Part shown: positions 18,418 to 26,980 of the stretch, piece after piece
How the letters are laid out: each line of letters opens with the position of its first letter
Position numbering within the stretch: the first letter of the stretch is position 1
NCBI RefSeq assembly: GCF_004827385.1
Contig: NZ_SRXN01000032.1
Span: 1-64,000, forward strand
Length of the DNA: 64,000 bases
Direction of reading: 5' to 3'
Source of the DNA: Ensifer sp. MPMI2T
GTDB taxonomy: Bacteria > Pseudomonadota > Alphaproteobacteria > Rhizobiales > Rhizobiaceae
The notes under the pieces: generated by a model
Told to the model about the DNA's origin: nothing
What the model saw: only the letters and a program-made list of their open reading frames with translations
Databases searched by the model: none
Program-made: the position numbers and the translations under genes

Positions 18418-20727
18418 ATGATGCTTACTTTTGATCGGGATTTCGAAGTTCGCGAAGAGGCCAGGAGGCTTGCAAACCTGGGCGGCGCGGGCCAACGAGA
18501 GGCATCGATTCAGAGTCTCCATGACGTTTTGGACCTCTTGCGGCGTTACGCCAAGCTGATCGCTTCTGTCGTCATCGTCGGTACGTTGCTTGCCACTATA
18601 GTTACCTATTCGCTCGACAAGGTTTATACGGCGTCGTCGACGCTGGTGTTCGACCGAAACGACACGCGTCCGTACGAGTCGGTGCTCGAGTTGCAGAAAC
18701 TCGAGCGTGACAAATCCGCGATGGATACGGAGATGGATCTGGTCAGATCGCGCGAATTTCTGGGATTTGTCGTCGACGATCTGAGACTTCAAGAAGACCC
18801 TTACTTCAACCCGCGTCTTGCTGAAAAGCAGGCTTCCTCTGAATCGACTTGGACCGCTCTGAAGGCTTTCTTCGGAGTCTCTTCCAGTGCGAGCAGCTCG
18901 CGTGGTCGCGAGGACCTGCGGGCAAATATTGTCGCTGGAGGACGGTCGAGAGACCGGGCGATTACGAGGCTGCAGGCTTCCGTCGCCGCTGATCGCAGGG
19001 GCGACAGTCTGGCGATGACCATCTCCGTCCATCACGAGTTCCCGGCCCGAGCGGCCGAGGTCGCCAACGGCGTAGCGTCAAATTACGTGGCGTGGACATC
19101 GCATCTGAAGGAGGCCGCGGCACAAAACACCGTGAATTACCTGCGCCTGCAAGCCAGCGGCCTGGCGACATCGATCGCGAAAAAAGAGCGCGAGATGGCG
19201 GAATTTGCCGCCAGGAGCGATCTGGCTTTCGATCCACGGGACGACGTGCTGCGTGCCCGTACCGAGCAGTTGAATACCCAGTTCACCGTCGCGCGCGTCG
19301 ATGAGGCGGGCGCATGGGCAAAATACAATGAGGCCAAGCAGGTGCTTGCTTCGACAGGTATCGATTCTGCCGGAAAGGTCGTGACCTCGGATTTGCTCAC
19401 TACCCTGAGAAACGAGGAGGGCAACCTTTTGCGCGAAAGGGCGCAGCTCACCGCAAAGTTTGGGCGAAACCACCCCCTCGTCGTGGAATCGGATGCGCAG
19501 ATCGTCTCCAATCGGCGTCTGATCAATGAGGAGGTCGGGCGAATTCTGCGGGAGCTGGAGAATGACGCCAAGGTTGCGACCATAAGGGTGAAGAAGTTCC
19601 AGCAGGAGGTCAGCCAACTGCAAAAGGAGATGCAGGTCCGCAATCTTGATGAAATTCGCCGTCGTGAGCTGGAGCGAGACCTGCTCTCGGAACAGAAGCG
19701 CTACGACGAGGTGGTGCTGCGGCTGGGCTCCTTCGACCCGGAGCAGGAGGAGGTCAAGGCCACGGCGCGGATCGCATCCTTTGCTGAAATTCCCCGCCTG
19801 CCGTCCTTTCCCCGGCCCGCACTCATAATTCCGATCGCCGCAGTGGCTTCTCTCCTGCTGGCCGTCGTCGCGATGTTCATCATGGACGGGCTGGACACTC
19901 GCATTCGCACGACGCGAAAGGTAGAGAGCATCATCAAGCGCCCGAACATCATCTCGATCCCGGATGTGGAAGGGATTCTGGAGCCGGGGCAGACCCCCTA
20001 CCAGCATATGCTTGCCAGTCCCCATTCGCCTTTTGCGCGCTCGATGCGTTCCCTGTGCTTGGCCTGGCGCGCGCTGGAGTTTGGCGCCGACGTTAAGGTC
20101 GTCATGTTCTTTTCCGCGGGCGCGGCTGAGGGCAAGACCACCTGCGCCCTTGGAATGGCGGCAACAGCCACTCTCAGCGGTCTGAGGGCTGTCATTCTCG
20201 ATATCGATCCCAAGCCGAACGGCGCAGCTGGTATGCTCGGCATCACCAACAGAAATCCAACGCTCGGCATGTATTTGGACGGTACGACCGACCTTGAGTC
20301 CATCATAAGCGTCGCGCCTGAATATCCGTTCCTGCGCGTCATCAACTCACGCCTCGGCCTGCATGACCATGAACGGCTTTTCCAGGAACTGCGCCGCCGC
20401 TTCGACCTCGTCATAATCGATCCGCCGGCGATCGCGCACGACGACGATTCCGTGTGGCTGTCATCCCAGGTGGACGCGGTTCTGGTGATGGTCGCAGCCG
20501 GAAGGACCCAGGAGACTGAACTGCTTGAATCGGTCGAGCGTCTGAACATTGGTCGCGCGCCCGTCGTAGGCAGCATCCTGAACTTCGCCGGTCGCCGCGG
20601 CGCAGGCCGGAAAGCCTGGCGGCCCGAATCCCTCAAGTCCCTGTGGTCGCGCATTCGCGGCAAGTTCCGGCATCTGCCTGCGGGTGGCCTGCCGGCCCTA
20701 AAGAGGCGGGATCGGGCAAGGGTGTGA
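18418..20727 (+). CDS. ExoP/Wzc-like polysaccharide copolymerase with ATPase domain
   Basis: A 769-residue inner-membrane protein. The N-terminal Wzz domain has TM1 around residues 45-65. The long periplasmic coiled coil ends in a GNVR/proline-rich region (EIPRLPSFPRPALIIP) before TM2 near 490. The C-terminal cytoplasmic P-loop domain shows SAGAAEGKTT (Walker A), VILDIDPKPN (A') and LVIIDPPA (B). It controls chain length and export with the ExoF-like protein. The start is the ATG at 18418, preceded by GGAAGAGGGG; the next codon is also ATG. The last 80 residues contain no tyrosine, unlike classical BY-kinases with a tyrosine-rich tail. Confidence 0.87.
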   Translation: MMLTFDRDFEVREEARRLANLGGAGQREASIQSLHDVLDLLRRYAKLIASVVIVGTLLATIVTYSLDKVYTASSTLVFDRNDTRPYESVLELQKLERDKSAMDTEMDLVRSREFLGFVVDDLRLQEDPYFNPRLAEKQASSESTWTALKAFFGVSSSASSSRGREDLRANIVAGGRSRDRAITRLQASVAADRRGDSLAMTISVHHEFPARAAEVANGVASNYVAWTSHLKEAAAQNTVNYLRLQASGLATSIAKKEREMAEFAARSDLAFDPRDDVLRARTEQLNTQFTVARVDEAGAWAKYNEAKQVLASTGIDSAGKVVTSDLLTTLRNEEGNLLRERAQLTAKFGRNHPLVVESDAQIVSNRRLINEEVGRILRELENDAKVATIRVKKFQQEVSQLQKEMQVRNLDEIRRRELERDLLSEQKRYDEVVLRLGSFDPEQEEVKATARIASFAEIPRLPSFPRPALIIPIAAVASLLLAVVAMFIMDGLDTRIRTTRKVESIIKRPNIISIPDVEGILEPGQTPYQHMLASPHSPFARSMRSLCLAWRALEFGADVKVVMFFSAGAAEGKTTCALGMAATATLSGLRAVILDIDPKPNGAAGMLGITNRNPTLGMYLDGTTDLESIISVAPEYPFLRVINSRLGLHDHERLFQELRRRFDLVIIDPPAIAHDDDSVWLSSQVDAVLVMVAAGRTQETELLESVERLNIGRAPVVGSILNFAGRRGAGRKAWRPESLKSLWSRIRGKFRHLPAGGLPALKRRDRARV

Positions 20728-20732
20728 GAGCT

Positions 20733-20784
20733 CTCCGGTGTCTACAGCGTTTGCGCGTCTTTTCAGACGCGCAAGACGCCGGAG
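20733..20784. terminator. Palindromic bidirectional terminator-like repeat
   Basis: TTGCGCGTCT (20751-20760), loop TTTC, AGACGCGCAA (20765-20774): a perfect 10-bp stem. Outer arms CTCCGG/CCGGAG at 20733 and 20779 also pair. It sits between two convergent genes and resembles a palindrome common in rhizobial intergenic DNA. Confidence 0.6.
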
Positions 20785-20794
20785 CTGATCGCAA

Positions 20795-21487
20795 CTATTT
20801 CGATTTGATCTGCGTGAAGGCGACGGCATCGATCTTGCCGTCTTTCAAGCGATAGACCAGCGATTGCGATAATTGCGCATCTGCTCCAGCGCCTTCATGG
20901 GCGTATCGGACCAGGCCGCTCTCCGGAGCATTGCCGAAGCGTTGTTGAAGCGATGCTTTGTCGTCGCCGAGCGTTGGCACCGGAATCGTCCAGTCTGCAA
21001 GATCGAACTGCCCTTTGTCGCAATCGAGTTGCTCCTCGGACGTCTCCTCGACCGCAATCATATTCACGGCTTGTCCGGCCCCGGATGCTGCCTGCATGTC
21101 GTTGGCAATGAACCAGACATCGCGCTGAACGGATTGCGAGACAAAGGTGTAGCACAGCCAGCCGACCGCAATATCCCCGGCCGAGCGTATCCGGATTTCG
21201 CCGCCCAACGCAGCTTTGATGTCGTCGAGCGTCGTCTTGTCGAGGACAATGGTGATCGTCGGCGTCTTGACCTCCTCGACGAATGCCTGCTCGAAATTGT
21301 ATGTCGGCGCCTCGGCGGTCTGGCCGCCGAGGATCAGGGAAGGCAGGCCTGAAAGCTTGCCGTCCTTGGCCGACAAAGTGCCGCCAGAGAAAAGGAGGAA
21401 GGTCATCGCCAGGGCGCCTGTCAGCAACCGCGTCGAGGCGACGTGGCCTCCACGGCTGGCGGCTATCTTCCCAATTTTCTTCGGCAT
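20795..21487 (-). CDS. Exported protein of unknown function
   Basis: 230 residues, not recognised. There is a basic N terminus followed by a hydrophobic signal segment (about 20-40, ending TLSAKDG), then a soluble mature domain with two cysteines (WLCYTF and QLDCDKG) that could form a disulfide. ATG start at 21487 with GAGGGGAAACCGCG upstream, a good ribosome site. Monocistronic; convergent with the ExoP-like gene, from which a strong hairpin separates it, and divergent from the channel gene. Likely periplasmic. Confidence 0.75.
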   Translation of the reverse strand: MPKKIGKIAASRGGHVASTRLLTGALAMTFLLFSGGTLSAKDGKLSGLPSLILGGQTAEAPTYNFEQAFVEEVKTPTITIVLDKTTLDDIKAALGGEIRIRSAGDIAVGWLCYTFVSQSVQRDVWFIANDMQAASGAGQAVNMIAVEETSEEQLDCDKGQFDLADWTIPVPTLGDDKASLQQRFGNAPESGLVRYAHEGAGADAQLSQSLVYRLKDGKIDAVAFTQIKSK

Positions 21488-21768
21488 CGCGGTTTCCCCT
21501 CTTTGATCGCCAAAATGCTCTTCCGAAAAACTATGCGTGCAACGGCCGGTTTCAAGTCCCCACGGCCACAGCGCTTGCGGGGCAAGCTGATATCGCAGGA
21601 CACGCGGACGAACCCGAAGGGCGTGTCCCCGAACTCAATCAGTGATAGACCAGATCGAGCAGGATGGCGTTGCGCTGTGACACTTTTATTAGGCATCTGC
21701 TATTTAGGATAAGATGCAGGCTAATCGCCTCGTAGTCATCGTCGCAATGGGAAAGGCGGGGGGTCTTC

Positions 21769-23886
21769 ATGCATGCAGCTTCAGGTCATTGCAGGAAAGG
21801 CGTGGTTCTCGCCTTCTTTGTCCTGCTTCTCCAGTTGATTTTCGCGCTCACCGGCCCTCTGGCCGCACAGGAACCGACGTCCGCGCCGCCGCCGGCCAAG
21901 GTGCAGCAACTGATCGAGTTGCTCGACGATCCCGATGTTCGCCAATGGCTGACGTCCAAGCAGACGGCTCAGCCAGCGGCACCGGCGCCGTCGACCGGGC
22001 TTGCCTCCCAATGGGTCGCGGAAATCAGAAAGCATTTAGGCGGGATGCGGGACGCGGTTCCACGGATGGGTCCCGAATGGCAAGCGGCGAGGCATCGCAT
22101 CGCCGGCGACATGCAGAGCCAGGGAACAATGCCCATTCTGCGAGGGTTCGCCTTGCTGTTGCTCGTCGGCTATGGCGCCGAATACCTGCTGCGCTACTTC
22201 CTGCGGCGCAATGCGGAGCGCAATGCTGCCCGATATGAAGGCGGCCTTGGCGCCTTCATCCGCATCGCACCTCTCGTTGCCTTTGCAATCGCCGCAATCG
22301 CCACTTTCGTTCTTTCCGGTTGGCCGCCCCGACTTGAGGCCGCGATCGCGCCGCTGCTCATCGCCTGGATCGGCGCGCGCCTGCTGATTGCCGTCGCATC
22401 GGCTGTTTTCAAGCCGGCCGCCGAGGCCGTCCCGAAGGCGGACGCAGAAGGGGAACAGGCGATACTTGGCCCCGGCGCCGCCAAGTTCTGGTTCAACCGA
22501 TCGGTGCTCTTCATCTGCGCACTGGCCCTTGTGTGGGCGGTTACCGATGTGATGCAGACCCTCTCGGTTGCGGAAGACGTTCGCAGACTTGTTGCCGCTA
22601 TGATTGGAATTGTCATCCTCGGCATCGCGATCGACACGACGCTTCGCCGCCCTGTTGAGCCCACGACGGCGGCGCGCCGGATGCTCCGCAATGCGATGAT
22701 TATCGCCTTCCTGGTCCTGCTCTGGCTCCTTTGGGTCGCCGATATGAAGGTGCTGTTCTGGATCGGTATCTATGTTCTCGGCTTGCCGCCGCTCTTGCGT
22801 TTTACCAGCGCGACGACGAGGGCGATGCTCGACACCTCGGCAACCGACGGTATGCGCGTGCTGCGCAATGTGTCGATCGAGCGAGGCGCCCGGCTGGTGA
22901 TCATCGCGCTGGCGGCCGCCTGGCTCGCTGTCGTCTTCCGTTTCAACGGAGCCGCCATGCTACAGGATGATGTCTTCAACCGCATCTTCCGGGGCGTTCT
23001 TGCCGGGGTAGTCATCCTGCTCGCCGCAGATCTTATCTGGCAACTGGCGAAGGAGTACATCAATCTGCGCATCAACCAGGCCAGTGTCGACGTCGCGGAT
23101 CCGGTGCGGCTAGCACGCAACACGCGGCTACGCACGCTGCTGCCGATTCTGCGCAATTTCCTCGCTGTCTCGATCGCGGTGGTCGCAGTTCTGATGGTTC
23201 TTTCCGGGCTCGGCGTTGCGATCGGGCCGCTGATTGCCGGTGCCGGGGTATTCGGCGTTGCGCTCGGCTTCGGCTCGCAGAGCCTGGTCAAGGACGTCAT
23301 CAGCGGTGTGTTCTACATGATGGACGATGCGTTCCGGATCGGGGAATACATCCAGAGCGGCAGCTATATGGGGACGGTCGAATCCTTCAGCATTCGCTCC
23401 GTCAAGCTGCGCCATCACCGCGGACCGGTGTTCACGGTACCGTTCGGCTCACTCGGCGCTGTTCAGAACATGAGCCGCGACTGGGTGATCGACAAGTTCA
23501 AGATCAACGTTTCCTACGACACCGATGTCGGCAAGGTGAAGAAGGTGGTGAAGGGGATCGGCGCCACGCTGCTTGAGGATGAGGAGCTCGGGCCGCTGAT
23601 CCTGGAAACGGTGAAGATGAAGGGCGTCGAGCAGTTCGGCGACTACGGCATCACCCTGAGCTTCGCGATGAAGACGAAGCCGGGACACCAGACCCAGGTC
23701 AGGCGGCGGGCTCAGGCCCTGATCAAGCAGGCCTTCGATGCCAACGGCATCCACTTCGCTTCACCGACCGTCCAGGTCGCCGGCGACGATACGCAATCGA
23801 CAACGGCCGCGGCCGCCGCGACGCGCGACGCAATCGCCAAGAAGAACGCTGCCTTGGCGCAGGCGGGAGGGGCCCCGACGGAATAA
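21769..23886 (+). CDS. MscS-family mechanosensitive ion channel
   Basis: A 705-residue protein with a signal peptide (ending PLAAQE), a short periplasmic proline-rich region and about ten membrane spans. The conserved MscS pore and beta domain is at about 485-600: GPLIAGAGVFGVALGFGSQSLVKDVISG is the glycine/alanine-rich pore helix TM3, followed by the IGEYIQSGSYMGTVESFSIRSVKLR beta domain. It is larger than MscS itself (286), as in the multi-span MscK/YbdG-like members. It releases solutes on osmotic downshock. ATG start with GGGGGG upstream. The tail after 670 is alanine/threonine rich and probably disordered. Confidence 0.9.
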   Translation: MHAASGHCRKGVVLAFFVLLLQLIFALTGPLAAQEPTSAPPPAKVQQLIELLDDPDVRQWLTSKQTAQPAAPAPSTGLASQWVAEIRKHLGGMRDAVPRMGPEWQAARHRIAGDMQSQGTMPILRGFALLLLVGYGAEYLLRYFLRRNAERNAARYEGGLGAFIRIAPLVAFAIAAIATFVLSGWPPRLEAAIAPLLIAWIGARLLIAVASAVFKPAAEAVPKADAEGEQAILGPGAAKFWFNRSVLFICALALVWAVTDVMQTLSVAEDVRRLVAAMIGIVILGIAIDTTLRRPVEPTTAARRMLRNAMIIAFLVLLWLLWVADMKVLFWIGIYVLGLPPLLRFTSATTRAMLDTSATDGMRVLRNVSIERGARLVIIALAAAWLAVVFRFNGAAMLQDDVFNRIFRGVLAGVVILLAADLIWQLAKEYINLRINQASVDVADPVRLARNTRLRTLLPILRNFLAVSIAVVAVLMVLSGLGVAIGPLIAGAGVFGVALGFGSQSLVKDVISGVFYMMDDAFRIGEYIQSGSYMGTVESFSIRSVKLRHHRGPVFTVPFGSLGAVQNMSRDWVIDKFKINVSYDTDVGKVKKVVKGIGATLLEDEELGPLILETVKMKGVEQFGDYGITLSFAMKTKPGHQTQVRRRAQALIKQAFDANGIHFASPTVQVAGDDTQSTTAAAAATRDAIAKKNAALAQAGGAPTE

Positions 23887-24010
23887 GCCGCCACAACGCA
23901 GAACGAGGGCCGCTGCACCTGCTTCGGGCCTGCCGGTATCCCAGCCGTCGCGCGGCCTTCGTTCGGCCCATGTTGACATCCGATCGGTAAGGCGGGATAG
24001 CTCGCGTCGA

Positions 24011-25108
24011 ATGAAGATCGCCTTTTACGCGCCTTTGAAATCGCCTGATCACCCCGTCCCCTCCGGCGACAGGCAGATGGCGCGCCTGCTGATCGAAGCG
24101 CTTCGGCTGGGCGGCCATGACATCGCCATCGCGTCGCGACTGCGCAGCTTTTCACGCGAGGCGTCCGACGAACAACTTTCGTCGCTTCGGGCGCAAGCCG
24201 ATCTGGAAGTCCGCAGTCTTCGGCGCCTCTGGCGCGCCGAGGGATCGCCCGACGCATGGTTCTGCTACCATCCTTACTACAAGGCGCCGGATCTCATCGG
24301 TCCCCGCATATCGGCTGAATTTTTCATTCCCTACATTACCGCCGAAAGTTCCTACTCGTACCGCCGCAACGTGGGCGCAAGGAAACCAGCCCAGGATGAG
24401 GTTGCGGCTGGTGCGAGGCATGCTGCCGTCAACATCTGCTTTACACAGCGCGATCGTGAAGGCTTGGAAGAGGCCATACCGGGTGTGCGGTATGCCATGC
24501 TTGCACCGTTCATAGACGTGGCGCCGTTCCGCGAACGACGACAAACCGAGGCCGGCCCGTGTCGGCTGCTGGCAGTGGCGATGATGCGGCCGGGCGACAA
24601 GATGGAGAGCTACAGCATGCTCGCCAAGGCTTTGGCGCTCGTGGTCGATCTACCCTGGATCATGTCGATCGTCGGTGATGGCCCCGCCAGGGCGGAAGTG
24701 CAGGAGGCTTTCTCCGGGCTCCCGGCCGAGAGGCTGGATTGGCTCGGCGAGCAAGAGCCCGGGGCGATCGCCGGGATTCTTGCGCGCGGCGATCTCTACG
24801 TCTGGCCCGGCTGCGGCGAAGCCTATGGCCTGTCCTATCTGGAGGCGCAGGCGGCCGGCCTGCCGGTCGTCGCGCAACGAACGGCCGGCGTTCCGGAAGT
24901 GGTCAGGGATGAGGAGACGGGCTTGCTGACGAAGGCGGGCGATATCGACCTGTTCGCCGCGGCGATCCGGCGGCTGATCAACGACAGGACCCTGCGCGCC
25001 GAGTTCGGGGCAAACGCGCGCCGGTTCGTTGTCGAGCAACGGTCGTTGCAGGCGGCGGCAACGCGCCTTGGCGAGATTTTCAAGGACTTTGTGGAGAAGG
25101 CGGCATAA
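24011..25108 (+). CDS. GT4-family glycosyltransferase
   Basis: A 365-residue GT-B glycosyltransferase beginning MKIAFYAPLKSPDHPVPSGD, a glycine/serine loop variant, with donor-domain motifs SIVGDGPARAEV and WPGCGEAYGLSYLEAQAAGLPVV. The ATG at 24011 is the natural start; the open frame continues upstream to 23738 only because it overlaps the channel gene out of frame. Its TAA stop overlaps the next gene start (TAATG), so it is translationally coupled to a polysaccharide deacetylase. Acceptor and donor unknown. Confidence 0.87.
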   Translation: MKIAFYAPLKSPDHPVPSGDRQMARLLIEALRLGGHDIAIASRLRSFSREASDEQLSSLRAQADLEVRSLRRLWRAEGSPDAWFCYHPYYKAPDLIGPRISAEFFIPYITAESSYSYRRNVGARKPAQDEVAAGARHAAVNICFTQRDREGLEEAIPGVRYAMLAPFIDVAPFRERRQTEAGPCRLLAVAMMRPGDKMESYSMLAKALALVVDLPWIMSIVGDGPARAEVQEAFSGLPAERLDWLGEQEPGAIAGILARGDLYVWPGCGEAYGLSYLEAQAAGLPVVAQRTAGVPEVVRDEETGLLTKAGDIDLFAAAIRRLINDRTLRAEFGANARRFVVEQRSLQAAATRLGEIFKDFVEKAA

Positions 25109-25908
25109 TGGAGACGTCGATCTGGCAGCCGATCATCGACAGACTGGATCGTTTGCGGACGGCCAGGCGGCGCGTCGATTTCTGGTTGCGCGACGACGAT
25201 GCGGTCGAGGCGACGGCGGCGCTCGACCGGCTGGTGGATTTGGCGGATCGTTTTTCCGTGCCGATTACCTTGGCCGTCATCCCGGCGCACACGAACGGCG
25301 AGCTTTCGCATTACCTTGCCCACCGTGACGATATCAGCGTTGCCGTGCATGGCTGGGCGCATCGAAACCATGCGCCGCCGGCGGAAAAGCGGCAGGAGCT
25401 TGGCGGTCACCGTCCGCGCGAGGTCGTTCTTGACGAGCTGGAGAGAGGGCACTCTCATCTCAAGGCGCTCCATCCGTCCTCTTTCGTCCCGCTTCTCGTC
25501 CCACCATGGAACCGGATCGATCCGGGGCTTCTCGATGGGCTGCCAGACATCGGCTTCACGGCCCTTTCGGTCTTCGGTCCCGAAAGAAAGAGTCCGAGCA
25601 AGCCGGCAAAGATGAAAAACGGGTCGATCGCATCCGCGTTTCCCCGGCCTCGCCTGAGCCTCATCAACACGCATGTGGACGTGATGGATTGGCATGGAAC
25701 GCGCGGCTGTCGGGATCACCGGGAAATCATTGAAGACATCATAGGGCGCCTGGACGAGATGAACGTCGACGAGGAGGCGGTCGGCATTCTCACGCACCAT
25801 CTGGCCCATGACGAGAGCGTCTGGGAATTTCTGTCGCGACTGTTCGAGCTGACCGCCGTGCACCCCGCCTGCCGCTGGCGCAGGGTAACCGAGCTCATAG
25901 CTCGATGA
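25108..25908 (+). CDS. Polysaccharide-deacetylase-family protein
   Basis: A 266-residue NodB-homology-like protein. Metal-site motifs are visible: an RDDDAVE segment near residue 30 (DD), AVHGWAHRNH near 80-90 (H-x-x-x-H type) and LVPPWNRID near 130. Another histidine-rich stretch, LTHHLAHDES, is near 230. The family removes N- or O-acetyl groups from glycans. It is coupled to the preceding glycosyltransferase by a 1-base overlap, suggesting action on the same glycan. No signal peptide, so it should be cytoplasmic. The 3' end overlaps the convergent MBL gene by 14 bp. Confidence 0.8.
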   Translation: METSIWQPIIDRLDRLRTARRRVDFWLRDDDAVEATAALDRLVDLADRFSVPITLAVIPAHTNGELSHYLAHRDDISVAVHGWAHRNHAPPAEKRQELGGHRPREVVLDELERGHSHLKALHPSSFVPLLVPPWNRIDPGLLDGLPDIGFTALSVFGPERKSPSKPAKMKNGSIASAFPRPRLSLINTHVDVMDWHGTRGCRDHREIIEDIIGRLDEMNVDEEAVGILTHHLAHDESVWEFLSRLFELTAVHPACRWRRVTELIAR

Positions 25909-26725
25909 TCTGGCGGTCACGGGCCGCGAAGGCCCCCTCGAAAAAGGTCTGCACTTCCAGTTCCATCGCCGCGAGCTCCAGATCCGTCCGCGACGGATCG
26001 TGATGGAACATTGCCAGGCGCCGCACGCCGGCCGCTTGCGCCAACTTGGCGCCGTGCATGCCGGTCGAGTGCCCATAGCCTCGAAAGGTCGCCATCTCCG
26101 ATTCGAGATAGGTGCAGTCGTAGACCATAAGGTCGGCGCCGGCGATGAACTCAAGGATTGATGGATCGAGAATACCGGCCTCGTGTTCGGTGTCGTAGAT
26201 CAAGGCGACGGCGCGGCCGCCCCAATCGATCCGGTAGCCCACGCACCCGCCGGGATGATTGAGACTCATCGTGCGGATGGAAACCCCCTTGCGGGGCGCG
26301 AGCGTGTCTCCCGGGCGGAAGTCGACACAGTCCATGCTCGATTGACAAATGTCGGTATCGACCGGGAACCATGGCGGCCGCATGAACTCGCTGACCATTC
26401 TCTTGGTGCTCATCCGGCCGTAAAGATGGCCGGACCAGAAACGCACGGCGGTGCTGCAATTGTAGATTGGCTTGAAATAGGGGAGGCCGATGATGTGATC
26501 GTAGTGGCTATGCGTGAAGAACAGGTCGTAGGCCGAGATGCCCTCCGACGTGAGCGCCACCCCGGCTTCACGCAACCCCGAGCCGGCGTCGAAGATCAGG
26601 ACTTCGCTGCCGCAACGGACTTCGATGCAGGGTGTATTGCCTCCATAGCGTAGAAATTGTTCGCCGGATACCGGCAAACTGCCTCGCACTCCCCAGAACC
26701 GCACTCGAAAGGTGTTTTCCTGCAT
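25895..26725 (-). CDS. MBL-fold metallohydrolase (possible cyclic-nucleotide phosphodiesterase type)
   Basis: A 276-residue metallo-beta-lactamase-fold hydrolase. The metal ligands are FTHSHYDHIIG (HxHxDH), a histidine in LNHPGGCVGYRI, an aspartate in ALIYDTEHE and a late histidine in AMFHHDP. The opening FRVRFWGVRGSLPVSG is typical of the branch annotated as cAMP/cGMP phosphodiesterase-like or RNase Z-like. It lies close to two cyclase-type genes, so a cyclic-nucleotide substrate is plausible but unproven. ATG at 26725 with CGGGA upstream. Confidence 0.82.
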   Translation of the reverse strand: MQENTFRVRFWGVRGSLPVSGEQFLRYGGNTPCIEVRCGSEVLIFDAGSGLREAGVALTSEGISAYDLFFTHSHYDHIIGLPYFKPIYNCSTAVRFWSGHLYGRMSTKRMVSEFMRPPWFPVDTDICQSSMDCVDFRPGDTLAPRKGVSIRTMSLNHPGGCVGYRIDWGGRAVALIYDTEHEAGILDPSILEFIAGADLMVYDCTYLESEMATFRGYGHSTGMHGAKLAQAAGVRRLAMFHHDPSRTDLELAAMELEVQTFFEGAFAARDRQIIEL

Positions 26726-26980
26726 TCCCGTTTTGGCTTCGTCCTGCCCGCCTCGGCGCTTTTGCCTGCGTGCATTTCCTTAGACAAGCACAGATCATAA
26801 GGGTCCTGCAACGGCATAAGTTCCAATTAGATTGTGGGGGTTACTTTATTTCTAAATCGTGCTCTCCAAAGCCTGTTTTGAAACTTTATGTTCGGATCTA
26901 ACGTGATTTAGAGCGCAGCGAAAAAGAATAAAGCGATTCTCGAGCGCATTGGGCTAAAGTCGAAAAGGTTGGACGCAGTC

